Shown piece after piece: positions 16,396 through 25,219 of a stretch of DNA of 64,000 bases. A program made the translations under genes and the position numbers. The notes under the pieces were generated by a model, which was given only the letters and a program-made list of their open reading frames with translations, did no database searches and was not told where the DNA came from. The stretch covers positions 3,286,001 to 3,350,000 of the forward strand of contig NZ_JAGRPV010000001.1 of the NCBI RefSeq assembly GCF_030014955.1, written 5' to 3'. Position 1 is the first letter of the stretch; the number at the start of each line of letters is the position of its first letter. This DNA is from Cohnella hashimotonis (lineage in GTDB: Bacteria; Bacillota; Bacilli; Paenibacillales; Paenibacillaceae).

Positions 16396-18456
16396 TTAAG
16401 TGCAGGCTGGCAGAATTACGTTGCCTTCCCGATGTCTGATCGACGCGGATTCGGGCGGCAGCGCGCTGCGATCTACGCCGCGCTCGACGTTCGAAGTATA
16501 CAGCATACAGCTCTCCGCGCCGAACGCTCCCTCGGACACGGCAAACCGGCCGCCTTTAAACGAGGAGTTCCTTACGAAGCAATCACGAACGGCTCCGCCG
16601 TCTTCGATAGAGAAATGCGCAGTCGTCCGGTCGGCTGCGAGACTGATTGCGCCGTCGAAACTCCAGCTCGCCGCGCCGGGCCCCGCCTCCTTGCTTCTGC
16701 TGAAAAATGCTTTTTCCCCATTGCTTCCGATGATCGTCGCGCCCGAGCCGACCTCCAGCCGGACTTCGCCGCCAATCAAGCGGAAGCCCGAATTGCTTAT
16801 TTCCCCGCCGCGGAATACCAGCTCGGAGCCTGCGAATCGGATCGGAAGCGCGTCCGGGCCTGCCCCTTCCAAACGGCAATCCTGGAAGCGGACGCTACCC
16901 GATCCCGCGAACGCATTGCCGTCCGCCGCCGTAAAGCGGCACTCGCGAAACGTCAGCTCGGAGGCGACCTCCTCTTGCGAGACGCGCCGCCCCGCCGTTA
17001 GCGCGAAAGCGCAATTTTCCACGACGACGGGTCGATCCGATCGCGCAGAAGCTTGCTTGAACTTCACCATCTTTTCCGCCGTGCAGTTTTTCATCTGCAC
17101 GCCGTCCGCGTTCAGCCAAAAGGAGCCGGTATTGTGCGAATTCTCGACGCCGGCCCGCGCGAACACGTGGACGTCTTCGAGCGTCAGATCAGTCACCTTG
17201 CGGAATGCCAAAAACCACGAGGCGACATGCTGCTTGACCGTGATCCGCTTCGCGCTCTCTCCCCAGGTCGGTCCGCTGTTCGCAAACGACATCAGCCCCG
17301 AGTTGCCGACGTAGGTCAGGTCGTGTTCGTATTGTCCGTGCGTCACGAACGCGCCGAGATCGTCCCCGTCGGCATGGCAATTTTCGACATGGCAATAAGC
17401 GGATCCCGTGAAGTCGTTCAAGTGCCTGCCGTTGCTTGTCAGGCAGTCCCGCACATGGCCATATAGACAATAGATTTGCTGCGTCAGATAGCCGGTGCCT
17501 CCGACGACGACCTCGGCCGGATTCAGCAGCTGACAGCGCTCCGTCACATAGAACGTGTTGTAGCGACGCATAACGACTGGCCAATACGTCCCCGTCGCGT
17601 CGATGCCGACCGCGTCGCACTCGACAGCGTATTCGTAAGCGAGCGGATGCGAGCCGGTCGCTTCGGTCGCGCCATTCGCAACGAACTTCATGTTACGCAC
17701 GTTCGCCTGCACGACGGGCTTCACCCGGCGGTATTCGATCTCGCGGCCCGCCTCCAGCGCCCATCCGTTTTTATATTGCAAACGCACATGCGTCCGGTCC
17801 GTCACCTCCGTCACCTTGACCAGCTTTTCCAGCTCGCGCTCCGCGCCGCCCGATCGCCTGTCGCATCGTACGATCCACCAATCGCCGACCTCGAACGCCC
17901 CGGCATCCGCCACTTCGAAGCGCTCTTCCAGCTCCGCGAGCGAAGCCGACAGCACGACGCGCTGGACGTCGCCCGTTTCCTCGCCGCTGAAGAAGAAGAC
18001 CGCCGCGAACGGGTCGTTCGGCGGCGCCGGCTCGATCCCCGCGGTCGTGACCGTAAAGCCATTGAAGTCCAGGTCGATGAAGCTGCGACCGATGCGATGC
18101 CTCCGCATAAAGTTCAGGTCGCAGTCCGCCTCGATCCGACGGATCGAAGGATCGGCCAGCATCGCCTCGAGCGCGTCATCGGCTGCTATATCGGCACCGA
18201 ACACGCCGAAATAACGGAATCGGCCGACGCCTCCGTGCAACACCATCCATCTTCCCTTGCCTCCGCCCGCCGGCGCGTGAACAAGGCCACCGTCATCAGG
18301 CGTCTCGCAGCCCGGCTTCCACATGGCCGCCTTGGCGCCGCCGTCTCCCGCCGTCGCATAGCCGCGCACCCAGATCGTCTCGCCGACCTCAAGTTCGCCC
18401 GGCTGGAGCAGCTTCAGCGCAGCCACATTTTCGACCTGCCGCTTACAACCTTCCAT
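16396..18456 (-). CDS. Parallel beta-helix (pectin-lyase-fold) protein without signal peptide
   Basis: 686 residues. The N-terminal part has VRGYATAGDGGAKAAMW, like the RGYxxxGDGGGG motif before the beta-helix of tailspike and pectate-lyase-3 type proteins. Repeating beta-strand coils follow (CHVENCHADGDDLGAF, FRECRFTAADGNAFAG, FQDCRLEGAG), typical of a right-handed helix. No signal peptide is seen, so it is either cytoplasmic or exported in another way. It is the last gene of the sugar-importer operon, 86 bases after the binding protein, so a role as intracellular lyase or epimerase on the imported oligosaccharide is reasonable (inference). No catalytic residues identified. Confidence 0.8.
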   Translation of the reverse strand: MEGCKRQVENVAALKLLQPGELEVGETIWVRGYATAGDGGAKAAMWKPGCETPDDGGLVHAPAGGGKGRWMVLHGGVGRFRYFGVFGADIAADDALEAMLADPSIRRIEADCDLNFMRRHRIGRSFIDLDFNGFTVTTAGIEPAPPNDPFAAVFFFSGEETGDVQRVVLSASLAELEERFEVADAGAFEVGDWWIVRCDRRSGGAERELEKLVKVTEVTDRTHVRLQYKNGWALEAGREIEYRRVKPVVQANVRNMKFVANGATEATGSHPLAYEYAVECDAVGIDATGTYWPVVMRRYNTFYVTERCQLLNPAEVVVGGTGYLTQQIYCLYGHVRDCLTSNGRHLNDFTGSAYCHVENCHADGDDLGAFVTHGQYEHDLTYVGNSGLMSFANSGPTWGESAKRITVKQHVASWFLAFRKVTDLTLEDVHVFARAGVENSHNTGSFWLNADGVQMKNCTAEKMVKFKQASARSDRPVVVENCAFALTAGRRVSQEEVASELTFRECRFTAADGNAFAGSGSVRFQDCRLEGAGPDALPIRFAGSELVFRGGEISNSGFRLIGGEVRLEVGSGATIIGSNGEKAFFSRSKEAGPGAASWSFDGAISLAADRTTAHFSIEDGGAVRDCFVRNSSFKGGRFAVSEGAFGAESCMLYTSNVERGVDRSALPPESASIRHREGNVILPACT

Positions 18457-18486
18457 GATCGCTCCCCCTTCGCTGGTTTGTTAATG

Positions 18487-18525
18487 GGAAGGCGGAGAGC
18501 CGCCGGTGCCGACTCTCCGCCTTCC
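18487..18525. promoter_or_regulatory. 13-bp perfect hairpin between the binding-protein and beta-helix genes
   Basis: GGAAGGCGGAGAG (18487-18499) pairs with CTCTCCGCCTTCC (18513-18525). The T run follows on the plus strand (TTTT), not on the minus strand where the genes are, so it is not a normal terminator of this operon. It more likely stabilises the upstream message or lowers downstream expression. Confidence 0.6.
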
Positions 18526-18542
18526 TTTTCAACTTTTGGCGA

Positions 18543-20156
18543 TCAATTGCCCGCGTTGAAGGACACCGTCGTCCCCCGCGCCTCGGACACTTGCTGCGCA
18601 TAATACTCGAAAATTTCCTTGCCTGCATACTTCGTCATCAGCTCTTGACGGTAAGCAGGCCAATTTTCCGCGGTTTTGTCGTCATAGAGCACCTTGACCT
18701 GAAGCTCGTTCATGCGCTTGCGAAGCGCGGCCAGGTCCATGCCTTCCTTGACGACGAGGCTGGTACCGACGGACGGCACGAGCTTGTATGCATTCATCGT
18801 CGCAAGGATCTCCTTGTCGCGGTCTGTGATATTCGGATCGGATACCTCGACGCCAAACGCCTCGGGACCCGAGATCGGCGTGAACCATTGGTACACGGAC
18901 AAGAAGTTGCCCTTATCTGTGACGTTCGTCTTGAACGCATCCTGATTCAGCGTGATCGTGCTGCCGCTGCGGGTGAATTCCGTGCCTTCGCGGCCGTAGT
19001 GCGTCATAAGAAAGCCTTCCTCGCCCGCGAGCCAGTCGAGAATTTGCATCGACCTGTTGATTTCCTCGTCCGTCGACTTCGAGCTGAACAAGAACGGATT
19101 GCCCGGAACCGGCGTCAGGTAAGTGCCCGTCTCGGCGAACGGATCGAATGCGACCCAGTTCGCGGTCTCGACCTTCGTAATTTCCTTCGTTTTCGCCTGC
19201 AGGCCTTCAGGGTTGTTGTCGAACGCAAGGTTTTTGCCGAAGCCGAGCACGATGCCCGCCTTGCCCTGCTCCGCCTTCTCGAGCTGCTGTCCGTTCTTGT
19301 TAAGCAGCCAGTCCCGATCGACGACGCCGAGATCCAGAAGCGCGCGGGTGTCGGTCAGCACCTGCTGCATGCGAGGGTCCGTGCGGGTATCGATAAATTG
19401 GTCGCCCTCGACCATGAAGTCGCCGAACAGGCCGTTTTTCACATAAGTCGGAAATTCGAGCGACATGTTCGTTCCGTTGCCGTAAGCGGTGAAGCCGTAA
19501 GTATCGTTTTTCTTGTTGCCGTCCGGATCGCCCGTCGTGAAGGCTTTCATGACCTCGACCATCTCGTCGTACGACTTGGGCACGGACAGGCCGAGGTTGT
19601 CGAGCCAGTCTTTGCGGATGTAATAAGAACGGTAGTAATTTTTTTCGTAAGGCACCGGCGCGCGCGCAAATTTGCCCTGGACCTGATACTTCGGCAGCTC
19701 TTCTTCGGTGACCCAGTATTTGAAGTAATTCGGCATGTTGGCAGGCGTCACAAGGCCGGTCATCTCGCGGGCGACGCCGTCCGCAATATACTGGTTGGAA
19801 GGAATGCCTTCGGCGAAGAAGACGTCGGGAATATCGTTGGAAGCGACCATCGAGTTGAATTTGTTCTGGAAGTCCGTTCCAAGCGGCATGTAATCGATCA
19901 CGAGGTCGACGTTGAACTTCTCGTCGATCGTCTTCTTGACGAAGTCGGCGTCTCCCTTCGGAAGCTGGGCGTCCGCAGAAGCGATGACGTACCAGTTCAG
20001 CTTGAGCTTGGCCGCGGCCGGGGATGAAGAAGATGCGGAACCGGACGCGGATGCGCCGGCGGATGGGGACGCCGCCTCGTTGGCGTTGTTGCCGCAGGCG
20101 GATAGCAATAACGATGCGGCGGTAAGGCTTGCCAGTATTGCGCTTGTACGTTTCAT
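18543..20156 (-). CDS. Extracellular sugar-binding lipoprotein of the LplA/YtcQ type
   Basis: 537 residues, larger than ordinary SBP family 1, as is usual for the LplA/YtcQ group. The start is the ATG at 20156, with GGGAGG 9 bases upstream; an earlier open frame to 20231 has no support. Lipobox LLLSAC with lipidated Cys21, then an Ala/Ser/Pro linker and a solute-binding domain (LNWYVIASADAQLPKGD..., ASNDIPDVFFAEGI). It delivers a complex oligosaccharide to the permeases encoded just upstream. Uptake of pectin- or hemicellulose-derived oligomers is known for this group; the ligand here is unknown. Confidence 0.93.
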   Translation of the reverse strand: MKRTSAILASLTAASLLLSACGNNANEAASPSAGASASGSASSSSPAAAKLKLNWYVIASADAQLPKGDADFVKKTIDEKFNVDLVIDYMPLGTDFQNKFNSMVASNDIPDVFFAEGIPSNQYIADGVAREMTGLVTPANMPNYFKYWVTEEELPKYQVQGKFARAPVPYEKNYYRSYYIRKDWLDNLGLSVPKSYDEMVEVMKAFTTGDPDGNKKNDTYGFTAYGNGTNMSLEFPTYVKNGLFGDFMVEGDQFIDTRTDPRMQQVLTDTRALLDLGVVDRDWLLNKNGQQLEKAEQGKAGIVLGFGKNLAFDNNPEGLQAKTKEITKVETANWVAFDPFAETGTYLTPVPGNPFLFSSKSTDEEINRSMQILDWLAGEEGFLMTHYGREGTEFTRSGSTITLNQDAFKTNVTDKGNFLSVYQWFTPISGPEAFGVEVSDPNITDRDKEILATMNAYKLVPSVGTSLVVKEGMDLAALRKRMNELQVKVLYDDKTAENWPAYRQELMTKYAGKEIFEYYAQQVSEARGTTVSFNAGN

Positions 20157-20304
20157 GTGCAATGACCTCCCTGGATTGGGTTGCATGACGAGCCTGCTTG
20201 CATGGAACTTCCTGTTCGCCTTCTTTTTCATGCCATTCCGACTGTGAATCGCCGGCGCCGCGGCGCTTCGGCTGACGCATTCCCCCCTTAACGCGATCGG
20301 CCGC

Positions 20305-21192
20305 TCAGCCTTTGACGGCGCCCAGCAGCATGCCTTTAATGAAGTACTTCTGGAGAAACGGATAGACGGCGATGATCGGCGCGATCGCGACGACGACGGT
20401 CGCCATCTTGATCGATTCCGGCGGCAGCGCGCTAAGCTGCGATTGAGGCACGGACAGCTCCTGGCTGACGCTTGGCGTGATGATCATATTGCGGAGGACG
20501 ACCTGCAGCGGATACAGATCCCGGTCGTTCAGGTACATGATGCCGCCGAAGTAAGCGTTCCAGTGGTTGACCCCGTAGAAAAGCCCGAGCGTCGCCATGA
20601 TCGGCATCGACAGCGGCAGTACGATCCGGAGCAGCGTGCCGACGTCCGAGCATCCGTCCACCTTCGAGGCCTCTTCGATCTCCGACGGAAGCGATTCGAA
20701 GTACGTTTTCATGACCAGGAGGTTAAAGGTCGATACCATGCCGGGAATGATGAGCGCCCAAAGCGTGTTCATCAGGCCCGTCGCCTTGACGGTCAGGAAC
20801 GTCGGGATGAGTCCGCCGGAGAACAGCATCGTGAAAACGATCCCCATGAGTACGGCATTGCGTCCCGGCAAGTACTTTTTGGAGAGCGGATAGGCTAGCA
20901 GCGTCGTGACCATCAGATTCAGTGCGGTGCCCGCCAAAGTGACGAAGATCGTCACGTTCAGCGCCCTCGGCACGACGCCGCTGTTAAAGATCGCCTTGTA
21001 GGCGTCCCACGTGAAGGTTTTGGGAAGAAGGAGGAAGCCGCCGTTGCGGAGCACCTCCGTATAAGGCGTGATCGAGACGACGGCCACGTAATAAAGCGGG
21101 AACAAGGTCGCAAGTCCGAATACCGATAGAATGACGATGATTAACGCGTCCACGATGCGGTCGGGAATCGACTTTTTGAAAATATAGGGCAA
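20305..21192 (-). CDS. LplC/YtcP-type carbohydrate ABC transporter permease
   Basis: About 295 residues, membrane subunit of the importer. Typical hydrophobic segments and the EAA loop (IEEASKVDGCSDVGTLL), plus the conserved PLQVVLRNMI segment and the C-terminal FIKGMLLGAVKG seen in LplC proteins. GTG at 21201 is possible but lies directly on its ribosome-binding site; a TTG at 21192 has GGAGG at 8 bases, so I prefer it. It lies 31 bases after the LplB-type permease. No ATPase gene is present in the operon. Confidence 0.92.
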   Translation of the reverse strand: MPYIFKKSIPDRIVDALIIVILSVFGLATLFPLYYVAVVSITPYTEVLRNGGFLLLPKTFTWDAYKAIFNSGVVPRALNVTIFVTLAGTALNLMVTTLLAYPLSKKYLPGRNAVLMGIVFTMLFSGGLIPTFLTVKATGLMNTLWALIIPGMVSTFNLLVMKTYFESLPSEIEEASKVDGCSDVGTLLRIVLPLSMPIMATLGLFYGVNHWNAYFGGIMYLNDRDLYPLQVVLRNMIITPSVSQELSVPQSQLSALPPESIKMATVVVAIAPIIAVYPFLQKYFIKGMLLGAVKG

Positions 21193-21223
21193 TGTCTCCA
21201 CCTCCGTTCGATGCTGATTGTCC

Positions 21224-22180
21224 TCACCAGATGCCGGAGCCGCCGAATCGCTTCGCCAGCTTGTTCGCGCCCAGCACGAGGACGAAGCCGATTACCGACT
21301 TGAACACGCCGACCGCCGCCGGCACGCTGTAATTCATCTCTTCGATGCCGCGCCTGAAGATCCATGTATCGAGGATGTCGCCGACGTCGTAAACGCGAAC
21401 GTTGAGGAAAATGTACACCTGCTCGAAGCCCGCATCGAGAATGCCGCCAAGCCGGAGGATGACGAGCAGCATGAAGACGTCGCGGACGCCGGGCAGCGTT
21501 ACGTGCCATAGCTGGCTCCAGCGGTTGGCGCCGTCGATCGCGGCGGCCTCATATTGCTCGTGGTTGATGTTGGCAAGCGCTGCCAAGTAAATGATGGCGC
21601 CGTATCCGGTGCTTTTCCAGATGTCCGTCATGACGAGCATCGGCCGGAACAGTTCCGAGTTGGTCAGCGCATCGATATCGCCCCAGCCCATATCCCGGAA
21701 GAACGTCGTCACCAGCCCCGAGCCCGGCGCGAAAAAGGAGAACATGATGCCGTAGACGATAATCCAGGAAAGGAAGTGCGGGCCGTAGGTAAGCGTCTGG
21801 ATCGTCTTTTTGAACCACCTGACCCGGATCTCGTTCAGCATGAGCGCCAGCAGCAGATCCGGCAGCATGCCGAACACGAGGCGGTAAATGCTAAGGAGAA
21901 CGGTGTTTTTCATCAGCTGCGGAAAGTCGGGCGATTCGAATACCGCCCTGAAGTTGTCCCATCCGACCCAGGCGCTGCCCGTCACGCCTTTCATCAGATT
22001 GTAGTCCTGGAACGCTACGACCAATCCGAACATCGGTACATAATGATAGACGAGATAATAGAGAATGCCCGGTATCATAAACACATAAAGCCAGCGGTAA
22101 CGCCATATCTTGCTTCGCAGAGAAGGCTGATGTACGTATCCGCCCGATACGTCGGCGGCTTGCGCGTTTCCTTTCGACAT
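21224..22180 (-). CDS. LplB/YteP-type carbohydrate ABC transporter permease
   Basis: 318 residues, partner of the LplC-type permease. Features: YRWLYVFMIPGILYYLVYHYV first membrane segment, PMFGLVVAFQDYN motif of LplB proteins, and EAA loop (YEAAAIDGANRWSQL). AGGAG lies 8 bases before the ATG. It is the second gene of the operon, 24 bases after the dehydrogenase. Confidence 0.93.
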   Translation of the reverse strand: MSKGNAQAADVSGGYVHQPSLRSKIWRYRWLYVFMIPGILYYLVYHYVPMFGLVVAFQDYNLMKGVTGSAWVGWDNFRAVFESPDFPQLMKNTVLLSIYRLVFGMLPDLLLALMLNEIRVRWFKKTIQTLTYGPHFLSWIIVYGIMFSFFAPGSGLVTTFFRDMGWGDIDALTNSELFRPMLVMTDIWKSTGYGAIIYLAALANINHEQYEAAAIDGANRWSQLWHVTLPGVRDVFMLLVILRLGGILDAGFEQVYIFLNVRVYDVGDILDTWIFRRGIEEMNYSVPAAVGVFKSVIGFVLVLGANKLAKRFGGSGIW

Positions 22181-22204
22181 GCCGATCGCTCCTCTCCCGC
22201 CGCT

Positions 22205-23194
22205 CTAATCGAAGCGGACGACGATGCCCATTTTATTCCGGGGCGCCGAGGCATACTGCCGGTACAGCTCCGGCAGTTCGTGCATCGAGACCCGATCCGA
22301 GATCAGCGACCGGATATCGATGCGCTTCTCCTCGATCATCCTCAGGAAATCCTGCACGTTGCGTCCTTCCGTCCAGCGGACGTACCCGATCGGATAATCG
22401 ACGCCGCGTTGTTCATAGTCGGGCTCGTAGCGCCCGGGTCCGCCGGCGCGCGAGATGTGAACGCTCGCTTCCTTGGAGAAAAGCAAGTCGCGGTCGAACG
22501 CGGTACCGGTGTCTCCGACGATCACGACCCGCCCGCGATCTCTCAGCCATCCTAGGGAGTCGTCGATCAGGCTGGTCTGCCGGCTGCTTGCGCATACGAG
22601 CACCGCGTCCGCACCGAAAGCGCCGGTCGTCTCCTTCAGCGCCGCAGCGACCTCTTCGCTGTCCTTGCAAGCATGGCGAATGCCGGCGGAGGCGAGCATC
22701 GCTCTTCTCTCTTCAAAAGGCTCCAGTCCGATAACGCGATAATTGGAGGCATGCGCGATCCGCGCGATGATCTGTCCCAATATGCCGACCCCTACGACAA
22801 GCGCCGTCTCTCCGAACTTCAGCTCGGCTTGGCGAAGCGCATGCACGGCGATCGCGCCGAGCCCGCTGAACGCCGCTTCCTCTGGCGAGACGCCATCCGG
22901 AACGGGGACGGTCAGATGCTTGGGCGACAGCATCACCTCCCGGTGTGCAGGGCTGCCGTAACAGGCGACCCGCTGTCCGGGCACGACATGGGTGACTCCC
23001 TCACCCGTCTCGATGACAATGCCGGTCGCGCTGTAGCCCAGCGGCGCCCCCGGGTTCGTCCTTATCATGAGCAGCTCGGTACCGATGCTGACGGACGAGT
23101 AATCGATTCTGACTTTGACATGCTGCGGTTTAATCTCGGGTTCCGGCAGATCGACGATTTCCGCTGTACCGTTCCGGCTCTTGATCGCTCGCAT
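22205..23194 (-). CDS. Medium-chain dehydrogenase/reductase (zinc-type alcohol dehydrogenase-like)
   Basis: 329 residues, cytoplasmic NAD(P)-dependent oxidoreductase. It has the GroES-like N-terminal part (VKVRIDYSSVSIGTELLMIR, GYSATGIVIETG) and a Rossmann domain with VVGVGILGQIIARIA near residue 138. The usual first zinc ligand Cys is replaced (SSVSIGTEL), as in a subgroup acting on sugars or sugar acids. It is the first gene of the operon, with promoter at 23279-23308 and AGGAGG 5 bases before the ATG. It probably oxidises or reduces a sugar imported by the downstream transporter (inference). Confidence 0.87.
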   Translation of the reverse strand: MRAIKSRNGTAEIVDLPEPEIKPQHVKVRIDYSSVSIGTELLMIRTNPGAPLGYSATGIVIETGEGVTHVVPGQRVACYGSPAHREVMLSPKHLTVPVPDGVSPEEAAFSGLGAIAVHALRQAELKFGETALVVGVGILGQIIARIAHASNYRVIGLEPFEERRAMLASAGIRHACKDSEEVAAALKETTGAFGADAVLVCASSRQTSLIDDSLGWLRDRGRVVIVGDTGTAFDRDLLFSKEASVHISRAGGPGRYEPDYEQRGVDYPIGYVRWTEGRNVQDFLRMIEEKRIDIRSLISDRVSMHELPELYRQYASAPRNKMGIVVRFD

Positions 23195-23257
23195 ATGCGC
23201 CTCCTGGTTTATGCTTGATTTACCTGTTAATCATTGTAAATCCCAAAACAATTGATT

Positions 23258-23276
23258 TGATGTACATCTGATGTAC
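23258..23276. promoter_or_regulatory. Putative operator: TGATGTAC direct repeats with an ATGTACAT palindrome
   Basis: TGATGTAC at 23258-23265 and 23269-23276, spaced 11 bp (one helical turn); the first overlaps the palindrome ATGTACAT (23260-23267). Location is right after the -10 box of the importer operon, so a bound protein would block start. A third copy is at 23604-23611, near the 3' end of the GntR-SBP gene. Confidence 0.6.
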
Positions 23277-23278
23277 TG

Positions 23279-23308
23279 ATTATACACAGCTAACAAAAAG
23301 GCCGTCAA
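23279..23308 (-). promoter_or_regulatory. Sigma-A promoter of the dehydrogenase/LplBC-type importer operon
   Basis: Minus strand TTGACG (23303-23308), 18-base spacer, perfect TATAAT (23279-23284), 85 bases upstream of the dehydrogenase start. Confidence 0.7.
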
Positions 23309-23556
23309 CCCTAAATCATCGATTCCGAAGCTTTTATGAAACCTCCACATAGATTGTCGCGAGACGTTGTCGTGAATGCGGTAACATGCAGTCCTGTCAA
23401 TCATGTAATCGTTATCATAAATAATCGGTTTTTGATCCTTATTTTGGCGTTTTGGCAGCTCTGAATCTCTCGCTGCATTCCCGTGGACTCGTTAACACTC
23501 GACTGCCTTCACACGCAAAAATCGCTGACCTGCAGCCCTCAAGCGACCAAGAAAAA

Positions 23557-23600
23557 CAAAAAAACCGCTTCCCTGTCATCGAAATGACATTAGAAACGGC
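23557..23600 (-). terminator. Terminator of the GntR-SBP regulator gene
   Basis: Minus strand: GCCGTTTC and TGTCAT pair around a TTCG loop with ATGACA and GAAGCGG (one G-T pair), followed by seven T. It begins 22 bases after the stop codon. Confidence 0.75.
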
Positions 23601-23622
23601 TTCTGATGTACTTGATAAGGCT

Positions 23623-25053
23623 TTATCGGTGTGCAATTTCATCAACTGATGTATCCGACTCGCCAGGCTTAAGACCTTTGCCATACAGCTCCCCGAGCTT
23701 GATGCGCAGCGTATCCGCATCGATCATATCGGACCAATACTCCTTCAGCCACTTGGTGAATTGCTTGAGATCTTTGATCTGAAGCCCCAAATCCCGATGG
23801 TACGAAAAGGAGGGAAACATCTCGCGGAACATCGCGTATCGCGAAGGCTGATTTCTCCCTTCCGCGGTCGGCTGTTCCGCCGACGCCTTGCGTGCAGGGA
23901 TGCTGGCGGTTCGCTCGCGAATGACATTTTGCGCATCCGCCGAGGCCAGGAAGTCGACGAATCGCCGCGCCGCTTCCTTCCATTTGGAATGTCTGACGAG
24001 CGACATGCCGATGGAGAGCAGCAGCGTGCGCTGCGGATCGCCGCGCTGCAGGCTCGGCAGCGGACAAATATCGTACTCCAGCGGCAGATGCGCGAATTCG
24101 TTCAGGTTGAAGTACGTGCAAAGAATGACCGACACCTGGCCTTCCGCGAACAGCTGTACGGTCTCGTCGTTGCCCTGCGCCCAATAATTCGGGAATACCT
24201 CCCGGTTGCCGATCAGACCGTTCAGCGCCTGCAGCCCTCTTTGCATGTCATCGCCGGGTTCCCGTCCGTTGGCGCCGCTCGGGCGACGGTTCATGCCCTG
24301 CAGCAAGAACACGGGATAACGGTTCTCGGAGGCGGGCAAGAAATAGATGCCGTGACGGCCACGGGCCTTGGACAGCCGTGTCGATTCGCGCATCAGATCG
24401 CTCCAGGTCCAATAGCTGTCAGGCTCGTGGATGCCTGCTTCCCGGAAATGCCGCTTGTTGTAGCAGAGGACGACCGGCGAAAAGGAGATCGGCTTCGCGT
24501 AGCTGACGCCGTCTACGATAAACGCTTCTTCGGCGATCGGATAAATGTCCGGGTCCGATTCAAGCTTTTCCAGGAGCGGAACCAGCCCCTCCTCCGTCCA
24601 CTCCTGAAATTGCGGGCTGTTGAAAGCGACGACGTCCAGCAGGCCGTTATCGATCATCTCTTGGGCGGATTGGGCGTAGCTTAAGTGATTGAGCGTAATT
24701 CTGCGTACGTGGATGCCGGGGTTGCGCCGGCCGAACTCCGCGATCAGATCGTCGATCAGGAAGTCCGTGGTCAGCGAGATCGGACATCCGAAGTTTAGCG
24801 TGATCGAAGCCTTCGGGCGCGGCGTCACCATGCTGCCGACCCGGTCGATCTTCTGGATCAGTCCCTCCTCGACCAACTGGTCGAGCCCCTTGCGGATGGA
24901 TTTGTTGCTCAATTGATATTGCTTGGCGAGCGCGCTCTCGGCAGGCAGGTACGTGCCATCCTGCCGGATGCCGTTTATAATATCCGTGCGGATGACATTG
25001 ACGAAATAATCGAGTCGTTCCTGGAAAGAGGGGCGATCTAATTTATAACTCAT
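23623..25053 (-). CDS. GntR winged-helix regulator fused to a sugar-binding-protein domain
   Basis: 476 residues from the ATG at 25053, preceded by AGGTGA 8 bases upstream. Residues about 10-80 are a GntR-type winged helix (DIINGIRQDGTYLPAESALAKQY, KSIRKGLDQLVEEGLI). Residues about 85-450 look like a family 1 extracellular solute-binding protein (LIAEFGRRNPGIHVRRI, NGLLDVVAFNSP, VDGVSYAKPISFSPVVLCYNK, then EAARRFVDFLASADAQ), but there is no signal peptide, so the domain senses sugar in the cytoplasm. It probably regulates the importer operon 430 bases downstream through the TGATGTAC sites (inference). The usual effector domains of GntR regulators (FCD, UTRA, MocR, LacI-like) are absent. Confidence 0.9.
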   Translation of the reverse strand: MSYKLDRPSFQERLDYFVNVIRTDIINGIRQDGTYLPAESALAKQYQLSNKSIRKGLDQLVEEGLIQKIDRVGSMVTPRPKASITLNFGCPISLTTDFLIDDLIAEFGRRNPGIHVRRITLNHLSYAQSAQEMIDNGLLDVVAFNSPQFQEWTEEGLVPLLEKLESDPDIYPIAEEAFIVDGVSYAKPISFSPVVLCYNKRHFREAGIHEPDSYWTWSDLMRESTRLSKARGRHGIYFLPASENRYPVFLLQGMNRRPSGANGREPGDDMQRGLQALNGLIGNREVFPNYWAQGNDETVQLFAEGQVSVILCTYFNLNEFAHLPLEYDICPLPSLQRGDPQRTLLLSIGMSLVRHSKWKEAARRFVDFLASADAQNVIRERTASIPARKASAEQPTAEGRNQPSRYAMFREMFPSFSYHRDLGLQIKDLKQFTKWLKEYWSDMIDADTLRIKLGELYGKGLKPGESDTSVDEIAHR

Positions 25054-25137
25054 GTATATTTCACCTGTCTCTCTCATCTTGAACATCAGATATATTCTCA
25101 AACATTTCATAGGAAAAGTCAACGCGGCAAGCCAAAA

Positions 25138-25185
25138 AAAGACCCGACGGTCGGTTCGCCAGGCGAGCCGTCCCCTCGGATCTTT
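25138..25185 (-). terminator. Terminator of the cysJ-cysI operon
   Basis: Minus strand: AAAGA-t-CCGA arm pairs with TCGG-g-TCTTT, enclosing GC-rich inner stems, then a run of seven T. It lies about 35 bases after the cysI stop at 25220. Confidence 0.75.
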
Positions 25186-25219
25186 GTTAATGCCTTACAG
25201 AAGTAATGTCAGAAGCTTG

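Larger units (their letters stand above)
23195..23622. other. Intergenic region between the importer operon and its GntR-SBP regulator
   Basis: 428 bases. From the left: ribosome-binding site and leader of the dehydrogenase, operator-like TGATGTAC repeats (23258-23276), promoter (23279-23308), about 240 bases with nothing recognised, then the terminator of the regulator gene (23557-23600) and a third TGATGTAC (23604-23611). No gene seen. Confidence 0.6.

Noticed and set aside
18487..18525. Terminator of the binding-protein gene
   Set aside because: T run is on the plus strand; there is no T run on the minus strand where the genes are.
18591..20027. Plus-strand open frame of about 478 residues over the binding-protein gene
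   Set aside because: Antisense shadow of a clear lipoprotein gene; no domain recognised.
19300..20280. Minus-strand open frame in another phase over the same gene
   Set aside because: Out-of-frame shadow, Arg-rich, no start signal.
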